DNA of 64,000 bases from Gemmobacter nectariphilus. Its GTDB lineage: Bacteria; Pseudomonadota; Alphaproteobacteria; Rhodobacterales; Rhodobacteraceae. Positions 8,425 to 17,867 of this stretch are shown here, piece by piece. The notes below the pieces were generated by a model, which saw only the letters and a program-made list of their open reading frames with translations, was not told the origin of the DNA and did no database searches. Position 1 is the first letter of the stretch. Every line of letters begins with the position of its first letter. The stretch is from the NCBI GenBank assembly GCA_020721445.1, contig DYMU01000001.1:310001-374000 (forward strand). The letters run 5' to 3'. Made by a program: the position numbers and the translations under genes.

Positions 8425-9636
8425 ATGACCAACAGCATTTTTCTTGATCGCACCACACCGCCGCATATTGCGACGCTGATCCTGCTGGCCGGGCTGTCAG
8501 CCCTGGCAATGAACATCTTCCTGCCGTCGCTGCCCGGCATGGCGGCGTGGTTCGGTGTGCCCTATGCGTTGATGCAACTGTCGGTGGCGCTGTATCTGGC
8601 GCTGTCGGCGGTGTTGCAAATTCTGATCGGGCCGATTTCCGACCGTTATGGCCGCCGCCGCGTGCTGATCGGGTCGCTGATCCTGTTCCTGATCGCCACG
8701 CTGGGTACACTACTGGCCCCCAACGCCACGGTATTCCTGATCTTCCGCATGTCGCAGGCGGTGATTGCGTCTGGCATGGTGCTAAGCCGCGCCGTGGTGC
8801 GCGACATGGTGCCCGATGCACAGGCCGCCAGCATGATCGGCTATGTCACCATGGGGATGAGCATCGTGCCGATGATCGGCCCGGTGATCGGCGGCGTGCT
8901 GGAGGAAGCGATCGGCTGGCAGGCGAACTTTGGCCTGCTGTTCGTGCTGGGGCTGTTCACGCTGTGGCTGACATGGGCTGATCTGGGCGAAACCGCCACC
9001 ATTCGCCCGGTCACATTGATGGAACAGGTGCGAAAATACCCGCAACTGCTGCGCTCACAACGGTTCTGGGGCTATGCGCTGGCGGCGGCTTTCGCGTCGG
9101 GGTCGTTCTTCGCCTATCTGGGCGGCGCGCCCTATGTCGGCACCGAGGTGTTCGGCCTGTCGGCCTCGGGCGTGGGGGCGCTGTTTGCGCTGACCGCCAT
9201 CGGCTATGCGCTGGGAAATTTCTTCGCCGGGCGGTTTTCGGTGCGGCTGGGCATGAACCGCATGGTGCTGATCGGCGCGCTGGTCACCGTGTCGGGGCTT
9301 GGGCTTTTGATGCTGGTGACGCTGGCCGGGGTTCATTCGCCTTATGTGTTCTTTGGCTTCACCTCTCTGGTGGGGTTGGGCAACGGCATCACCCTGCCCA
9401 ATGCCAATGCCGGAATGCTGTCGATCAAACCCGAACTGGCGGGCACCGCATCGGGCCTTGGCGGCGCGATCATGATCGGCGGCGGCGCGGCGCTGGCGGC
9501 CCTTGCCGGGGCCCTGCTGGGACCGGGCTCGGGCGAGTTGCCGCTGGTGCTGCTGATGCTGGCCTCGGCCATCGGGTCGCTTCTGGCGATCTTGTGGGTC
9601 CGGGCACGGGCACGGGCCTTGGGTCTGACGGCTTGA
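8425..9636 (+). CDS. MFS drug-resistance-type transporter (Bcr/CflA family)
   Basis: 403-residue inner-membrane exporter with about twelve helices. The N-half carries the MFS loop motif after helix 2 (ISDRYGRRRVLIGS), and the Bcr/CflA-type helix 5 region VTMGMSIVPMIGPVIGG is present. Members pump out bicyclomycin, sulphonamides, chloramphenicol or metabolites such as cysteine; the substrate cannot be told from sequence. The start at 8425 is the only reasonable one (MTNSIFLDRTTPPHI followed by the first helix). It ends 48 bp before pccR, and the pccR operator pair lies in that gap. Confidence 0.88.
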   Translation: MTNSIFLDRTTPPHIATLILLAGLSALAMNIFLPSLPGMAAWFGVPYALMQLSVALYLALSAVLQILIGPISDRYGRRRVLIGSLILFLIATLGTLLAPNATVFLIFRMSQAVIASGMVLSRAVVRDMVPDAQAASMIGYVTMGMSIVPMIGPVIGGVLEEAIGWQANFGLLFVLGLFTLWLTWADLGETATIRPVTLMEQVRKYPQLLRSQRFWGYALAAAFASGSFFAYLGGAPYVGTEVFGLSASGVGALFALTAIGYALGNFFAGRFSVRLGMNRMVLIGALVTVSGLGLLMLVTLAGVHSPYVFFGFTSLVGLGNGITLPNANAGMLSIKPELAGTASGLGGAIMIGGGAALAALAGALLGPGSGELPLVLLMLASAIGSLLAILWVRARARALGLTA

Positions 9637-9643
9637 CGCCCGC

Positions 9644-9671
9644 TTTGCAAAGGCGATGATGGCTTTGCAAA
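9644..9671 (+). promoter_or_regulatory. Paired TTTGCAAA palindromes upstream of pccR (candidate autoregulatory operator)
   Basis: Two perfect 8-bp palindromes TTTGCAAA at 9644-9651 and 9664-9671, their starts 20 bp apart (about two helical turns), end 13 bp before the pccR start codon. This is the motif described for the PccR regulator in Rhodobacter sphaeroides, although the spacer here is 12 bp. Binding so close to the start codon would suit autorepression (inference). Confidence 0.75.
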
Positions 9672-9684
9672 ACCGGGGGATCGC

Positions 9685-11082
9685 ATGGCCATTCAAAAGC
9701 TTTATGCCGGGGCCAAGCTGCGCGAGATGCGGGCGCGCCTTGGACTGACGCAAAAGGTGTTTGCCGAAAAACTTTCGGTCTCGCTGCCCTATCTGAACCA
9801 GATGGAAAACAACCACCGCCCGGTGTCGGCAGGGGTGGTGCTGGCCTTGGCGCAGGAATTCGGGCTGGACGTGACCGAATTGACCGTGGGCGAAAGCGAG
9901 CGGCTGGTCAGCGACATGAAAGAGGCCTTGGCCGACCCGGTGTTTGCCACCGCCGCCCCACCCTTGGCAGACCTGCGGCTGGCCGCATCGAACGCCCCCG
10001 CCCTTGCGCGCGCCTTTCTGGATCTGCACCGCGCCTACCGCCAGACGCACGAAAGGCTGGCTTCGCTGGATGAGGCATTGGGGCGTGAAGATGCCACCTT
10101 GCGGCCTTCCCCATGGGAGGAAGTCCGCGATTTCTTTCACTATTGCGACAACTACCTCGATGCGGTGGATCGCGCGGCCGAGCATTTCATCACCGGGCCG
10201 CAGGGCCGCCGGGATGTGATCCATGCTGCGCGCGACGCGCTGGACCGGCGCGGCATCAGCCTGCATTTCAGCGACACCGCCCCCTTGCGCCATTACGATC
10301 CTGCTGCAAGGCGTCTGGATGTATCAGCCCGCACGGCAGGGCCGACCCAGCGCTTCCAACTGCTGCATCAGGTGGCGCTGATCACCCAGAATGACCTGTT
10401 GGAGGCGACGCTGGATCTGGCGCGCTTTCACACCCCCGAAGCGCGTGAGATCGCCAAGATCGGCCTTGCCAATTATTTCGCCGGGGCGGCGCTGCTGCCC
10501 TATCGCGCCTTCATGGAGGCGGCAAGCGCCACTCGGCACGATCTGGAACGGCTGGCCGATATCTTCGGGGCCAGCATCGAACAGGTGGCGCACCGGCTGT
10601 CGACGTTGCAAAGGCCGGGGGCCAAGGGCATTCCGTTCTTCTTTGTCCGGGTCGATCAGGCCGGCACCATCACCAAACGCCATTCCGCCACGCGGTTGCA
10701 ATTCGCGCGCTTTGGCGGGGCGTGCCCGCTGTGGAACGTGCATCGCGCGTTCGAGGCCCCGGGGCAGTTCTTGCGGCAATTGGCCGAAACACCCGATGGC
10801 GTGCGCTATCTGTGCCTGTCACACGATGTGTCAAAACCCGGCGGGTCGTTTCACGCCCCCACCCGGCGCTATGCCATTGGCCTTGGCTGCGAGGTGCAGC
10901 ATGCGGGCGCACTGGTCTATGCCGATGGGCTTGACCTGAAGGGCCGGTTTGAACCGATCGGCATCTCTTGCCGGATATGTGAGCGGCCCGATTGCCACCA
11001 AAGGTCGGTGCCGCCGCTGGAACGGCGCCTGCGGGTCAACCCTGACCGGCGCAATGTCTTGCCATACGAGATCATGCCATAA
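9685..11082 (+). CDS. pccR: Short-chain fatty acyl-CoA regulator (PccR/ScfR family)
   Basis: 465-residue transcription factor. Residues 8-62 are an XRE-type helix-turn-helix (LREMRARLGLTQKVFAEKLS, then SLPYLNQMENNHRPVS). The middle is an IrrE/M78-like domain that has lost its metalloprotease site: where active members have HExxH, this protein has TQRFQLLHQVALI. The C-terminal DUF2083 region ends with the Cys-rich CRICERPDCHQRSVPP. The family senses short-chain acyl-CoA and controls propionyl-CoA carboxylase; pccB lies 1.9 kb away, in keeping with that role. The start at 9685 follows GGGGG. The gene ends at a strong bidirectional terminator. Confidence 0.92.
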   Translation: MAIQKLYAGAKLREMRARLGLTQKVFAEKLSVSLPYLNQMENNHRPVSAGVVLALAQEFGLDVTELTVGESERLVSDMKEALADPVFATAAPPLADLRLAASNAPALARAFLDLHRAYRQTHERLASLDEALGREDATLRPSPWEEVRDFFHYCDNYLDAVDRAAEHFITGPQGRRDVIHAARDALDRRGISLHFSDTAPLRHYDPAARRLDVSARTAGPTQRFQLLHQVALITQNDLLEATLDLARFHTPEAREIAKIGLANYFAGAALLPYRAFMEAASATRHDLERLADIFGASIEQVAHRLSTLQRPGAKGIPFFFVRVDQAGTITKRHSATRLQFARFGGACPLWNVHRAFEAPGQFLRQLAETPDGVRYLCLSHDVSKPGGSFHAPTRRYAIGLGCEVQHAGALVYADGLDLKGRFEPIGISCRICERPDCHQRSVPPLERRLRVNPDRRNVLPYEIMP

Positions 11083-11085
11083 CGC

Positions 11086-11113
11086 AAAAGGGCGGCCCGA
11101 AGACCGCCCTTTG
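11086..11113. terminator. Bidirectional intrinsic terminator after pccR
   Basis: AAAGGGCGG (11087-11095) pairs with CCGCCCTTT (11104-11112), 9 bp with an 8-base loop, A-tract on one side and T-tract on the other. It lies between the converging pccR and YdcH-like genes and can stop both. A near copy is at 61012-61042. Confidence 0.85.
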
Positions 11114-11134
11114 CTGTGCGATTGCAGTCTGGCC

Positions 11135-11386
11135 TCAGCCGTGCTGCGCGCCATGGGCCAGATGATGGGCGATGTGATCCTTCAGGTGTGACCGATGACG
11201 GCGCAATTCGTTCTCGGCCTCTTCGGTGACGGTATCAAGCCGCGTCTCGGCGCGGTGAACGGCCTTGTTGACCTCGTTGTATTGCTCAACCAGCTTGGCA
11301 AAATGCGCGTCCGCCATTTTCATCGCGTGAAGCTTTTCCACTTCGCCGGGGAATTCTTCGGCCAGATCGTGGGGTGTGTTGGACAT
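11135..11386 (-). CDS. YdcH family (DUF465) small helical protein
   Basis: 83-residue, almost wholly helical and highly charged protein of the YdcH/DUF465 type. The central part (KLHAMKMADAHFAKLVEQYN then EVNKAVHRAET) is the family signature, and the tail is His-rich (HRSHLKDHIAHHLAHGAQHG). The ATG at 11386 has AGGAG seven bases upstream; the in-frame ATG six bases earlier overlaps that ribosome site and is rejected. The role of the family is not established. It stands alone, converging on pccR. Confidence 0.85.
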   Translation of the reverse strand: MSNTPHDLAEEFPGEVEKLHAMKMADAHFAKLVEQYNEVNKAVHRAETRLDTVTEEAENELRRHRSHLKDHIAHHLAHGAQHG

Positions 11387-11460
11387 GGGCATCTCCTGTT
11401 CTTGCTGATTGGACGTAACCCTAGGTGCCGGCAATGACCAGCACCTTGATACCGATCAAG

Positions 11461-12135
11461 TCAGCGCCGGGCGGCGCGAAACCCGGCCGCCTGTGCCGCG
11501 CCTTCGGTGCAGAACCACGCCTCGCCCTTGGCTGTGGTGATGCGGGTCGCGTCATAGTCGCGTTGGCCGGGCATGTGGTAGATGCGGTTGCCACCGTTGA
11601 TGTTTCCCTTGATGGCGCAGCCGTTTGCGGCTGAGCTTGGTGCCGACTTTGGGCCGGGATGCGCGGCCGGGTGCCGGTGCGCCTCGGGTGTGACCATGCG
11701 CCCGGCCCATACCCCGGCGCGGGCGGTCTGCGCCATGGCCTGATCGGGCAGGTAATGGTCGGAATAGCGCACATAGGCCTGCGCCGCCCCGACGCGCACC
11801 TGTGCCTGCCCAAGATCAATGCCGCCTGCATGGCAGATCGCCACGGTGCGGCCATAGCGGTCGGTATCCTGCGCCGCGCAGGTCACTCGGCCCGCCTGCA
11901 CGGCACGCGCCAGCATGGCGGCAGACCACGCGCCGCAATCCCATGTCTGGCCATTGCGGTCACAGCTTTGGCCGCGTTCGGGCGCGTCGATGCCGAACAG
12001 GCGGATCTTTTTGCCCGCAAGCTCCAGACTGTCCCCATCCACCACCCGCACCGCGCCAGACTGCGTCAGCGCGACCGCGACAGGGGCGGTCAACAGCAGG
12101 GCAGACAGAACCAAGAGAGAACGAAAGGTTAACAT
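11461..12135 (-). CDS. Secreted thermonuclease (SNase) family protein
   Basis: 224-residue secreted protein. A signal peptide (MLTFRSLLVLSALLLTAPVA) is followed by a staphylococcal nuclease-like OB domain of about 100 residues with VRVVDGDSLELAGKKIRLFG, then IDAPE and TDRYGRTVAIC, which contain the usual acidic and Arg active-site residues. After a His/Pro linker, the C-terminus carries a separate module with CAIKGNINGGNRIYHMPGQ and EAWFCTEGAAQAAGFRAAR, a short domain often fused to such nucleases. The ATG at 12135 directly precedes the signal peptide; a TTG 12 codons upstream is less likely. It probably degrades extracellular or periplasmic nucleic acid. Confidence 0.85.
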   Translation of the reverse strand: MLTFRSLLVLSALLLTAPVAVALTQSGAVRVVDGDSLELAGKKIRLFGIDAPERGQSCDRNGQTWDCGAWSAAMLARAVQAGRVTCAAQDTDRYGRTVAICHAGGIDLGQAQVRVGAAQAYVRYSDHYLPDQAMAQTARAGVWAGRMVTPEAHRHPAAHPGPKSAPSSAANGCAIKGNINGGNRIYHMPGQRDYDATRITTAKGEAWFCTEGAAQAAGFRAARR

Positions 12136-12212
12136 GCCCCGATGTTTCAAGGCAAATGCCCCGCCGCGCAAGGGGAATTCTTAACAAAAGGTTAACAAGG
12201 GTTAACCAAGCT

Positions 12213-13862
12213 TTAGCGTTGTGCCGTGCGCCAGTCGGGGTTGATCCACGGCGCAAGGTTCATCGGCGCCAGCGGCGCGCGGCCCAGAATGTGGTCGGCG
12301 GCCTTTTCGCCCACCATGATCGACGGCGCGTTCAGATTGCCGTTGGTCACCTGCGGGAAAATCGAACTGTCGGCCAGACGCAGGCCCTCAACCCCGATCA
12401 CGCGGCATTCGGGGTCCACCACCGCCATCGGATCGCTGGCCCGCCCCATCCGGGCCGTGCCGCAGGGGTGATAGGCCGATTCGGCATGGGCGCGGATGAA
12501 GGCGTCGATGTCCTCATCGCTTTGCACCGCGGCCCCCGGCTGAAGCTCGCCCTTCACAAAGGGGTGCAGCGCGGGTTGGCCAAAGATTTCGCGCGTCAGA
12601 CGAATGCAGGCGCGAAACTCCTCCCAATCCAACGGCTGCGACATATAGTTGAAGCGGATCACCGGCGCGTCATGCGGGTTGGCCGACCGCAGCGTGACCG
12701 ACCCGCGTGAGGCCGACCGCATCGGCCCGACATGCGCCTGAAAGCCATGCCCCGCCGCCGAAGCCTTGCCATCATAGCGCACGGCGATCGGCAGGAAATG
12801 ATACTGGATATCGGGATAGTCCACCCCGGCGCGCGACCGGATGAAGGCGCAGGCCTCAAACTGGTTGGATGCCCCCAGACCCTTGCCGGAAAACAGCCAT
12901 TGCGCGCCGATGGCAGCCTTGCCCCAAAGGTTCCAGTATTTATACAGCGTGATCGGCTGGATCGAGGCATATTGCATGTAGATTTCAAGGTGATCTTGCA
13001 GGTTTGCCCCCACACCGGGCCGGTCGGCCACCAGCGCGATGCCATGCCGCGCCAGCGCGTCCGCCGGGCCAATGCCCGACAGCATCAACAGTTTCGGGCT
13101 GTTCAGCGATGAGGCGGCAATGATCACCTCACGCTTGGCCTGCACGGTAAAGGGTGCCGCCCCCCGGTCAACCTCGACCCCGGTGGCGCGGCCGTTCTCG
13201 ATGATCACCCGCCGCGCGGTGGCGTGCACGATCTGCACATTACCCCCCGCCATCGCCGGTTTGAGGTAAGCACTGGCCGCAGACCAGCGCCGCCCTTTCC
13301 AGATCGTCGCCTCCATCGGGCCGAAACCCTCTTGCTGCGCACCGTTGTAGTCTTCGGTCACGGGATAGCCCGCCTGCGCGCCCGACCGGATAAAGGCATC
13401 AAACAGCGGGTTGTGGCGCGGGCCACGGGTGATGTGCAGCGGGCCTTTCGTGCCACGGTAGGCCGGGCCTGATCCGCCATGCGCATGTTCCATCCGGCGG
13501 AAATAGGGCAACACATCGGCGTAGCCCCAGCCATCCGCCCCCATCTGCGCCCAGGTGTCAAAGTCGCGCGCGTGGCCCCGGACATAGACCATGCCGTTGA
13601 TGCTGCTGGACCCGCCGATTACCTTGCCGCGCGGGGTGGCCAAGCGGCGGTTGTTCAGCTGCGGTTCAGGTTCCGATTGCAGGCCCCAGTCATAGCGCGC
13701 CATGTTCATCGGGTATGACAGCGCGGCAGGCATCTGGATGAACGGGCCCGCATCCGATCCGCCCGCCTCGATCACCACCACCCGGCGACCGGCCTCGGCC
13801 AGACGATAGGCGATGGCACAGCCGGCCGAGCCAGCCCCGATGATCACATAATCCGCGTGCAT
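12213..13862 (-). CDS. betA: Choline dehydrogenase
   Basis: 549-residue FAD enzyme of the GMC oxidoreductase family that oxidises choline to betaine aldehyde. It opens with the FAD-binding [20 protein letters not shown], has the GMC signature region [19 protein letters not shown], and ends with the substrate/active-site region [14 protein letters not shown] and [19 protein letters not shown]. It is probably attached to the inner membrane. It follows betB by 31 bp in a betI-betB-betA operon that runs opposite to the choline importer choXWV. The start at 13862 is fixed by the Rossmann motif that begins four residues in. Confidence 0.95.
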   Translation of the reverse strand: MHADYVIIGAGSAGCAIAYRLAEAGRRVVVIEAGGSDAGPFIQMPAALSYPMNMARYDWGLQSEPEPQLNNRRLATPRGKVIGGSSSINGMVYVRGHARDFDTWAQMGADGWGYADVLPYFRRMEHAHGGSGPAYRGTKGPLHITRGPRHNPLFDAFIRSGAQAGYPVTEDYNGAQQEGFGPMEATIWKGRRWSAASAYLKPAMAGGNVQIVHATARRVIIENGRATGVEVDRGAAPFTVQAKREVIIAASSLNSPKLLMLSGIGPADALARHGIALVADRPGVGANLQDHLEIYMQYASIQPITLYKYWNLWGKAAIGAQWLFSGKGLGASNQFEACAFIRSRAGVDYPDIQYHFLPIAVRYDGKASAAGHGFQAHVGPMRSASRGSVTLRSANPHDAPVIRFNYMSQPLDWEEFRACIRLTREIFGQPALHPFVKGELQPGAAVQSDEDIDAFIRAHAESAYHPCGTARMGRASDPMAVVDPECRVIGVEGLRLADSSIFPQVTNGNLNAPSIMVGEKAADHILGRAPLAPMNLAPWINPDWRTAQR

Positions 13863-13893
13863 GTCTTTGGGTTCGCTTATCTTTGGGGTCTGG

Positions 13894-15348
13894 TCAGTAG
13901 GGCGCGTCCACCGGCCCCATGCCGACATAGACCGATTTGACCTGGGTATAGTGCTGCACCGCCGCATGGCCGTTTTCGCGCCCGACGCCCGAGGCTTTGA
14001 CACCGCCAAACGGTGCCTCGACCGGGGTCAGGTTATAGGCGTTGATCCAGCAGGTGCCGGCCTGCAACTGGCCGATCACCCGGTGGCCGCGCGTCAGGTC
14101 GGCGGTAAAGACACCGGCGGCAAGGCCGAACTCGGTGGCATTGGCGCGGGCAATCACCTCATCCTCGGTATCGAAATCCAAAACCGCCATCACCGGGCCG
14201 AACACCTCTTCGCGGGCAAGGGTCATATCGTCGGTCACATCGGCAAACACCGTGGGCTGCACATAGAAGCCCGCGTTCAGCGCCGCCCGTGCGCCCCCGG
14301 TGACCAGCCGCGCGCCCTCGGCCTTTGCGCCTTCGATATAGCCCATCACCTTGTCCAGTTGCGCCGCACTGACCAAGGGGCCCATCTGGGTGCCGGGGTC
14401 CAGCGGGTCGCCCAAGGTGATGGCGGTGGTGCGTGCTGCCAGTCGGGCAAGGAAGCGGTCCTTCAGACCGCGCTGCACGAAAACCCGGGTGCCATTGCTG
14501 CACACCTGACCGGCCGAGTAGAAATTGCCCAGCATGGCGGCCCCCACCGCATCTTCCAGACTGGCATCGTCAAAGATGATCAAGGGCGATTTCCCGCCCA
14601 GTTCCATCGTGACGTGGCGCATGCCTTCGGCGGCAGCGGCAGCAACGCGCCGCCCCGTGGGCACCGATCCGGTCAAGGATACCTTGGCCACGCGCGGATC
14701 GGTAACCAGCGCCGCCCCGACCGCGCCGCGCCCCTGCACCACGTTGAACAGACCCGCAGGCAGCCCGGCTTCGGCAAAGATTTCCGCCAGTTGCAAGGCC
14801 CCCAACGGCGTGACCTCTGACGGTTTGAACACCATTGCATTGCCAAGCGCCAAGGCGGGCGCGGATTTCCAGCAGGCAATCTGACTGGGGTAATTCCACG
14901 CACCGATCCCGACGCAAACCCCCAAGGGTTCGCGCAAGGTGTAAACGAAATCGCGGCCCAAGGGGATGGTTTCGCCCACCACCGTCGGGGCCAGCCCGGC
15001 AAAATACTCCAGCGCATCGGCGCCCGAGGGCCAGTCTGCCACCCGCGTTTCCTGCAACGGCTTGCCGGTGTCCAGCGTTTCCAGCCGGGCCAAAGCCTCG
15101 CCCCGGTCGCGGATCAGATCGGCAGCGCGGCGCAGGATGCGGGCGCGGTCCACCGGCCGGGTGGTGGCCCAAACGGTCTGCGCGCGCGCCGCACTGGCCA
15201 AGGCGCGGTCGATCACGGCAGGCGTCGCCTCGTGCAAGCGGGCGATCACCTCGCCGCTGGCGGGATAGATCACGTCGATCACCGCACCCGAGGTATCTTC
15301 GACGTAAGCCCCGTCGATAAAGTGGCTGGCCGGTGGTTGCGCGATCAT
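13894..15348 (-). CDS. betB: Betaine aldehyde dehydrogenase
   Basis: 484-residue NAD(P)-dependent aldehyde dehydrogenase converting betaine aldehyde to the osmoprotectant glycine betaine. The family residues are visible: cofactor segment [20 protein letters not shown], catalytic Glu in MELGGKSPL, and the nucleophile in [14 protein letters not shown], followed by the NYLTP-like [15 protein letters not shown] typical of BetB. The ATG at 15348 overlaps the betI stop by four bases (ATGA), so the two are translationally coupled. The length is normal. Confidence 0.95.
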   Translation of the reverse strand: MIAQPPASHFIDGAYVEDTSGAVIDVIYPASGEVIARLHEATPAVIDRALASAARAQTVWATTRPVDRARILRRAADLIRDRGEALARLETLDTGKPLQETRVADWPSGADALEYFAGLAPTVVGETIPLGRDFVYTLREPLGVCVGIGAWNYPSQIACWKSAPALALGNAMVFKPSEVTPLGALQLAEIFAEAGLPAGLFNVVQGRGAVGAALVTDPRVAKVSLTGSVPTGRRVAAAAAEGMRHVTMELGGKSPLIIFDDASLEDAVGAAMLGNFYSAGQVCSNGTRVFVQRGLKDRFLARLAARTTAITLGDPLDPGTQMGPLVSAAQLDKVMGYIEGAKAEGARLVTGGARAALNAGFYVQPTVFADVTDDMTLAREEVFGPVMAVLDFDTEDEVIARANATEFGLAAGVFTADLTRGHRVIGQLQAGTCWINAYNLTPVEAPFGGVKASGVGRENGHAAVQHYTQVKSVYVGMGPVDAPY

Positions 15349-15929
15349 GCGTCTTGTCCTGTCAATTGCGTGTCCAGATACTCCAGCGCCATACGCACCG
15401 CCGCCGCGCCATCGGGCGGGCCGGATTTCAGCGCCTCGCGCAGGTAAAGCCCGTCGATCATCGCACCCAGGCCATCGGCCAGCGCCTCGGCCCGCGCGCC
15501 CGCCAAGGGCCGCAAACACGACAGCAGGTTTGACCGCAACCTGCGCTGATAGATCGCCAGCAGTCGCCGCGCCTGCGGCACGGTCTGCGCCAGCACCCAG
15601 AAGTTCAGCCAGGCCCCCACCGCCTCACGCCGGAAATTGCCCGGGCTGAAACTGGCGCGCACAATCGCCTGCAACCGCGCCTGGGGCCCTTCGGCACTGG
15701 CAAGCGCCCCGCGCACCTCGTCACCATAAAGTGACATGATGTGGCGCATCGCGGCCAGAAACATCTCTTCCTTGGCACCGAAATAATGATGCGCAAGGGC
15801 CGAAGACATGCCGGCGCGTTTGGCGATCTGGCTGACCGTCACGTCCAAAGACCCGACCCGCCCGATCTCGGTGATCGTGGCTTTGACCAGCGCGTCCTTT
15901 CGGATAGGCTTCATTCCAAGCTTCGGCAC
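15345..15929 (-). CDS. betI: TetR-family choline-responsive repressor BetI
   Basis: 194-residue TetR regulator. The N-terminal helix-turn-helix includes [20 protein letters not shown]; the rest is the choline-sensing domain (YLREALKSG near the end). BetI proteins start MPKxGM; here the match is [15 protein letters not shown], so I take the GTG at 15929 rather than the ATG six codons upstream. In relatives, BetI represses bet and choline-uptake genes and releases DNA when choline is bound. It is divergent from choX over 84 bp, where a 14-bp palindrome (15978-15991) is the probable operator, and it overlaps betB by four bases. Confidence 0.92.
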   Translation of the reverse strand: MPKLGMKPIRKDALVKATITEIGRVGSLDVTVSQIAKRAGMSSALAHHYFGAKEEMFLAAMRHIMSLYGDEVRGALASAEGPQARLQAIVRASFSPGNFRREAVGAWLNFWVLAQTVPQARRLLAIYQRRLRSNLLSCLRPLAGARAEALADGLGAMIDGLYLREALKSGPPDGAAAVRMALEYLDTQLTGQDA

Positions 15930-15977
15930 GGCAGAAATCCAACACATGGGTTGCGTATTTCTGGATGCTTGAAGTTT

Positions 15978-15991
15978 ATTGACTCGTCAAT
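15978..15991. promoter_or_regulatory. Candidate BetI operator
   Basis: Perfect palindrome ATTGAC-TC-GTCAAT centred in the 84-bp gap between betI and choX, 23 bp before the choX start codon. It resembles published BetI boxes in its TTGA...TCAA core. One site could control both divergent operons. Confidence 0.7.
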
Positions 15992-16013
15992 CAACAAAAA
16001 ACAGGGAGATACC

Positions 16014-16943
16014 ATGACACCGCGTTCCACCCTTCTTGCCACCACCGTCAGCTTTGCCCTTGCCGGCAGCGCCTTTGCCGAAGGCTGCGACACCGTGATC
16101 TTCTCGGATGTGGGCTGGACCGACATCACCGCCACCACCGCCGCCACAACCGTGGTGCTCGAGGCGCTTGGCTATGCGACGGAAACCAAGGTGCTGTCGG
16201 TTCCGGTCACCTATACCGGGCTTGCCGGCAATGACATCGACGTGTTCCTGGGCAACTGGATGCCCACGATGGAGGCCGATATCGCGCCTTATCGCGACGC
16301 CGGCACCGTGGAAACCGTCCGCATCAATCTGGAAGGCGCGAAATACACCCTTGCCACCAATGCTGTTGGCGCAACCCTTGGCATTGCCGATTTCAAGGAT
16401 ATCGCCGCGCACAAGGATGCGCTGGAGGGCAAGATCTATGGCATCGAGCCGGGCAATGACGGCAACCGCCTGATCATGGACATGATCGCCAGCGGGCCTT
16501 TCGGGCTGGAGGGGTTCGAGATCGTCGAATCCTCGGAACAGGGCATGCTGGCGCAGGTGAAGAAGGCCGAGGAAGACGGCAAGCCGATGGTGTTTCTGGG
16601 CTGGGAACCGCACCCGATGAACGCCAATTTCAAGATGGCCTATCTGACCGGCGGCGACGACTATTTCGGCCCCAATCTGGGCGGCGCCGTGGTCGCGACC
16701 AACACCCGCAAGGGCTATGTCACCGAATGCCCGAACACCGGCAAGCTGTTGCAGAACCTGTCGTTCACGCTGGCGATGGAGAACGAGATCATGGGCGCGA
16801 TCCTGAATGACGGCACCGACCCGGCCGAGGCGGCAAAGACCTGGCTGGCGGCCAATCCGATGGTCTGGGAAAGCTGGCTGAACGGTGTCACCACCAAGGA
16901 CGGCGGCGACGCCCGGGCGGCGGTGGCAGCAGCGCTGCAATAA
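16014..16943 (+). CDS. choX: Choline ABC transporter substrate-binding protein
   Basis: 309-residue periplasmic binding protein with a Sec signal (MTPRSTLLATTVSFALAGSAFA, cleavage before EGC). The mature protein has the OpuAC/ChoX fold: residues lining choline boxes are suggested by VGWTDITATTA, FLGNWMPTM, FLGWEPHPM and YFGPNLGG, with Trp and Tyr as expected for a quaternary amine cage. The ATG at 16014 has a good ribosome site (AGGGAGA). It is first gene of choXWV and divergent from betI. Import of choline supplies BetA/BetB. Confidence 0.95.
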   Translation: MTPRSTLLATTVSFALAGSAFAEGCDTVIFSDVGWTDITATTAATTVVLEALGYATETKVLSVPVTYTGLAGNDIDVFLGNWMPTMEADIAPYRDAGTVETVRINLEGAKYTLATNAVGATLGIADFKDIAAHKDALEGKIYGIEPGNDGNRLIMDMIASGPFGLEGFEIVESSEQGMLAQVKKAEEDGKPMVFLGWEPHPMNANFKMAYLTGGDDYFGPNLGGAVVATNTRKGYVTECPNTGKLLQNLSFTLAMENEIMGAILNDGTDPAEAAKTWLAANPMVWESWLNGVTTKDGGDARAAVAAALQ

Positions 16944-16968
16944 GCGCAGCGCCACGGGTACCCGCAGG

Positions 16969-17008
16969 ACCGGGGGTTTCACACCCCCGGACCCCCGTGG
17001 GATATTTT
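16969..17008 (-). repeat. Intergenic palindromic repeat, copy 1
   Basis: CCGGGGG (16970-16976) / CCCCCGG (16984-16990) hairpin followed by ACCCCCGTGGGATATTTT. The reverse complement matches the element at 46459-46497 over about 38 bases with a few changes. It lies between choX and choW, so it may lower expression of the downstream permease genes or protect choX mRNA. Confidence 0.6.
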
Positions 17009-17036
17009 CGGAAAGAGAAAGGGGCGGGCCGAGGTG

Positions 17037-17867
17037 ATGGACTGGCTGACCGACCACAAGCTGCCCGTCGGCAAGACCGCAAAGGCGGTGTTCGACTGGA
17101 TGAACACCCATCTGGGCGGGTTGTTCGATGCGGTCTCGGCGGTGATGGAGGCGATGATCGACGCGATCCTGTGGTGTCTTGAAACACCGCATCCCGTGGC
17201 GGTTGTGGCGGTGTTTGTGGCCCTGACCTGGGCCTTGCAGCGCAACTGGAAGACCTGCGTCGGGGTGTTGGCCGGGTTCTTGTTCATTCTGAACCAAGGC
17301 TATTGGGACGAGACGATGGAAAGCCTGACCCTGATCCTGTCGGCCTGCGTGGTCTGCATGGGGCTGGGCGTGCCGATCGGGATTGCCACCGCGCACAGGC
17401 CCCGGCTGTATGCGGCACTGTCACCGGTGCTGGACCTGATGCAGACGCTGCCGACATTCGTCTATCTGATCCCGGCAATCGTGTTTTTCGGTCTTGGCAT
17501 GGTGCCGGGGTTGATGGCGACGGTGATCTTTGTGCTGCCCGCGCCGATCAGGCTGACGCATCTGGGGGTGTCGTCGACCCCCGTTTCCCTGCTGGAGGCG
17601 GCGACGGCGTTTGGTGCCACACCCGGTCAGCGCTTGTGGAAGGTGGAACTGCCCTATGCGCTGCCGCAGATCATGGTCGGGCTGACGCAGACCATCATGC
17701 TGTCCCTCTCGATGGTGGTGATCGCGGCGCTGGTGGGGGCCAATGGCCTTGGCGTGCCGGTGGTGCGGGCGCTGAACAGCGTGAACACCGCGCTGGGGTT
17801 CGAATCGGGCATCATCATCGTGGTGGTGGCCATTTTGCTGGACCGGATGCTGAAGGTGACACGATGA
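17037..17867 (+). CDS. choW: Choline ABC transporter permease
   Basis: 276-residue inner-membrane permease of the ProW/OpuAB type, with about six to seven helices after a 50-residue N-terminal amphipathic stretch (MDWLTDHKLPVGK, then VFDWMNTHLGGLFDAVS). The cytoplasmic coupling loop with the EAA-like motif is EAATAFGATPGQRLWKVELP, contacting ChoV. I take the ATG at 17037; the GTG immediately before it is the other option. It ends with a four-base overlap with choV. A palindromic repeat separates it from choX. Confidence 0.93.
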   Translation: MDWLTDHKLPVGKTAKAVFDWMNTHLGGLFDAVSAVMEAMIDAILWCLETPHPVAVVAVFVALTWALQRNWKTCVGVLAGFLFILNQGYWDETMESLTLILSACVVCMGLGVPIGIATAHRPRLYAALSPVLDLMQTLPTFVYLIPAIVFFGLGMVPGLMATVIFVLPAPIRLTHLGVSSTPVSLLEAATAFGATPGQRLWKVELPYALPQIMVGLTQTIMLSLSMVVIAALVGANGLGVPVVRALNSVNTALGFESGIIIVVVAILLDRMLKVTR

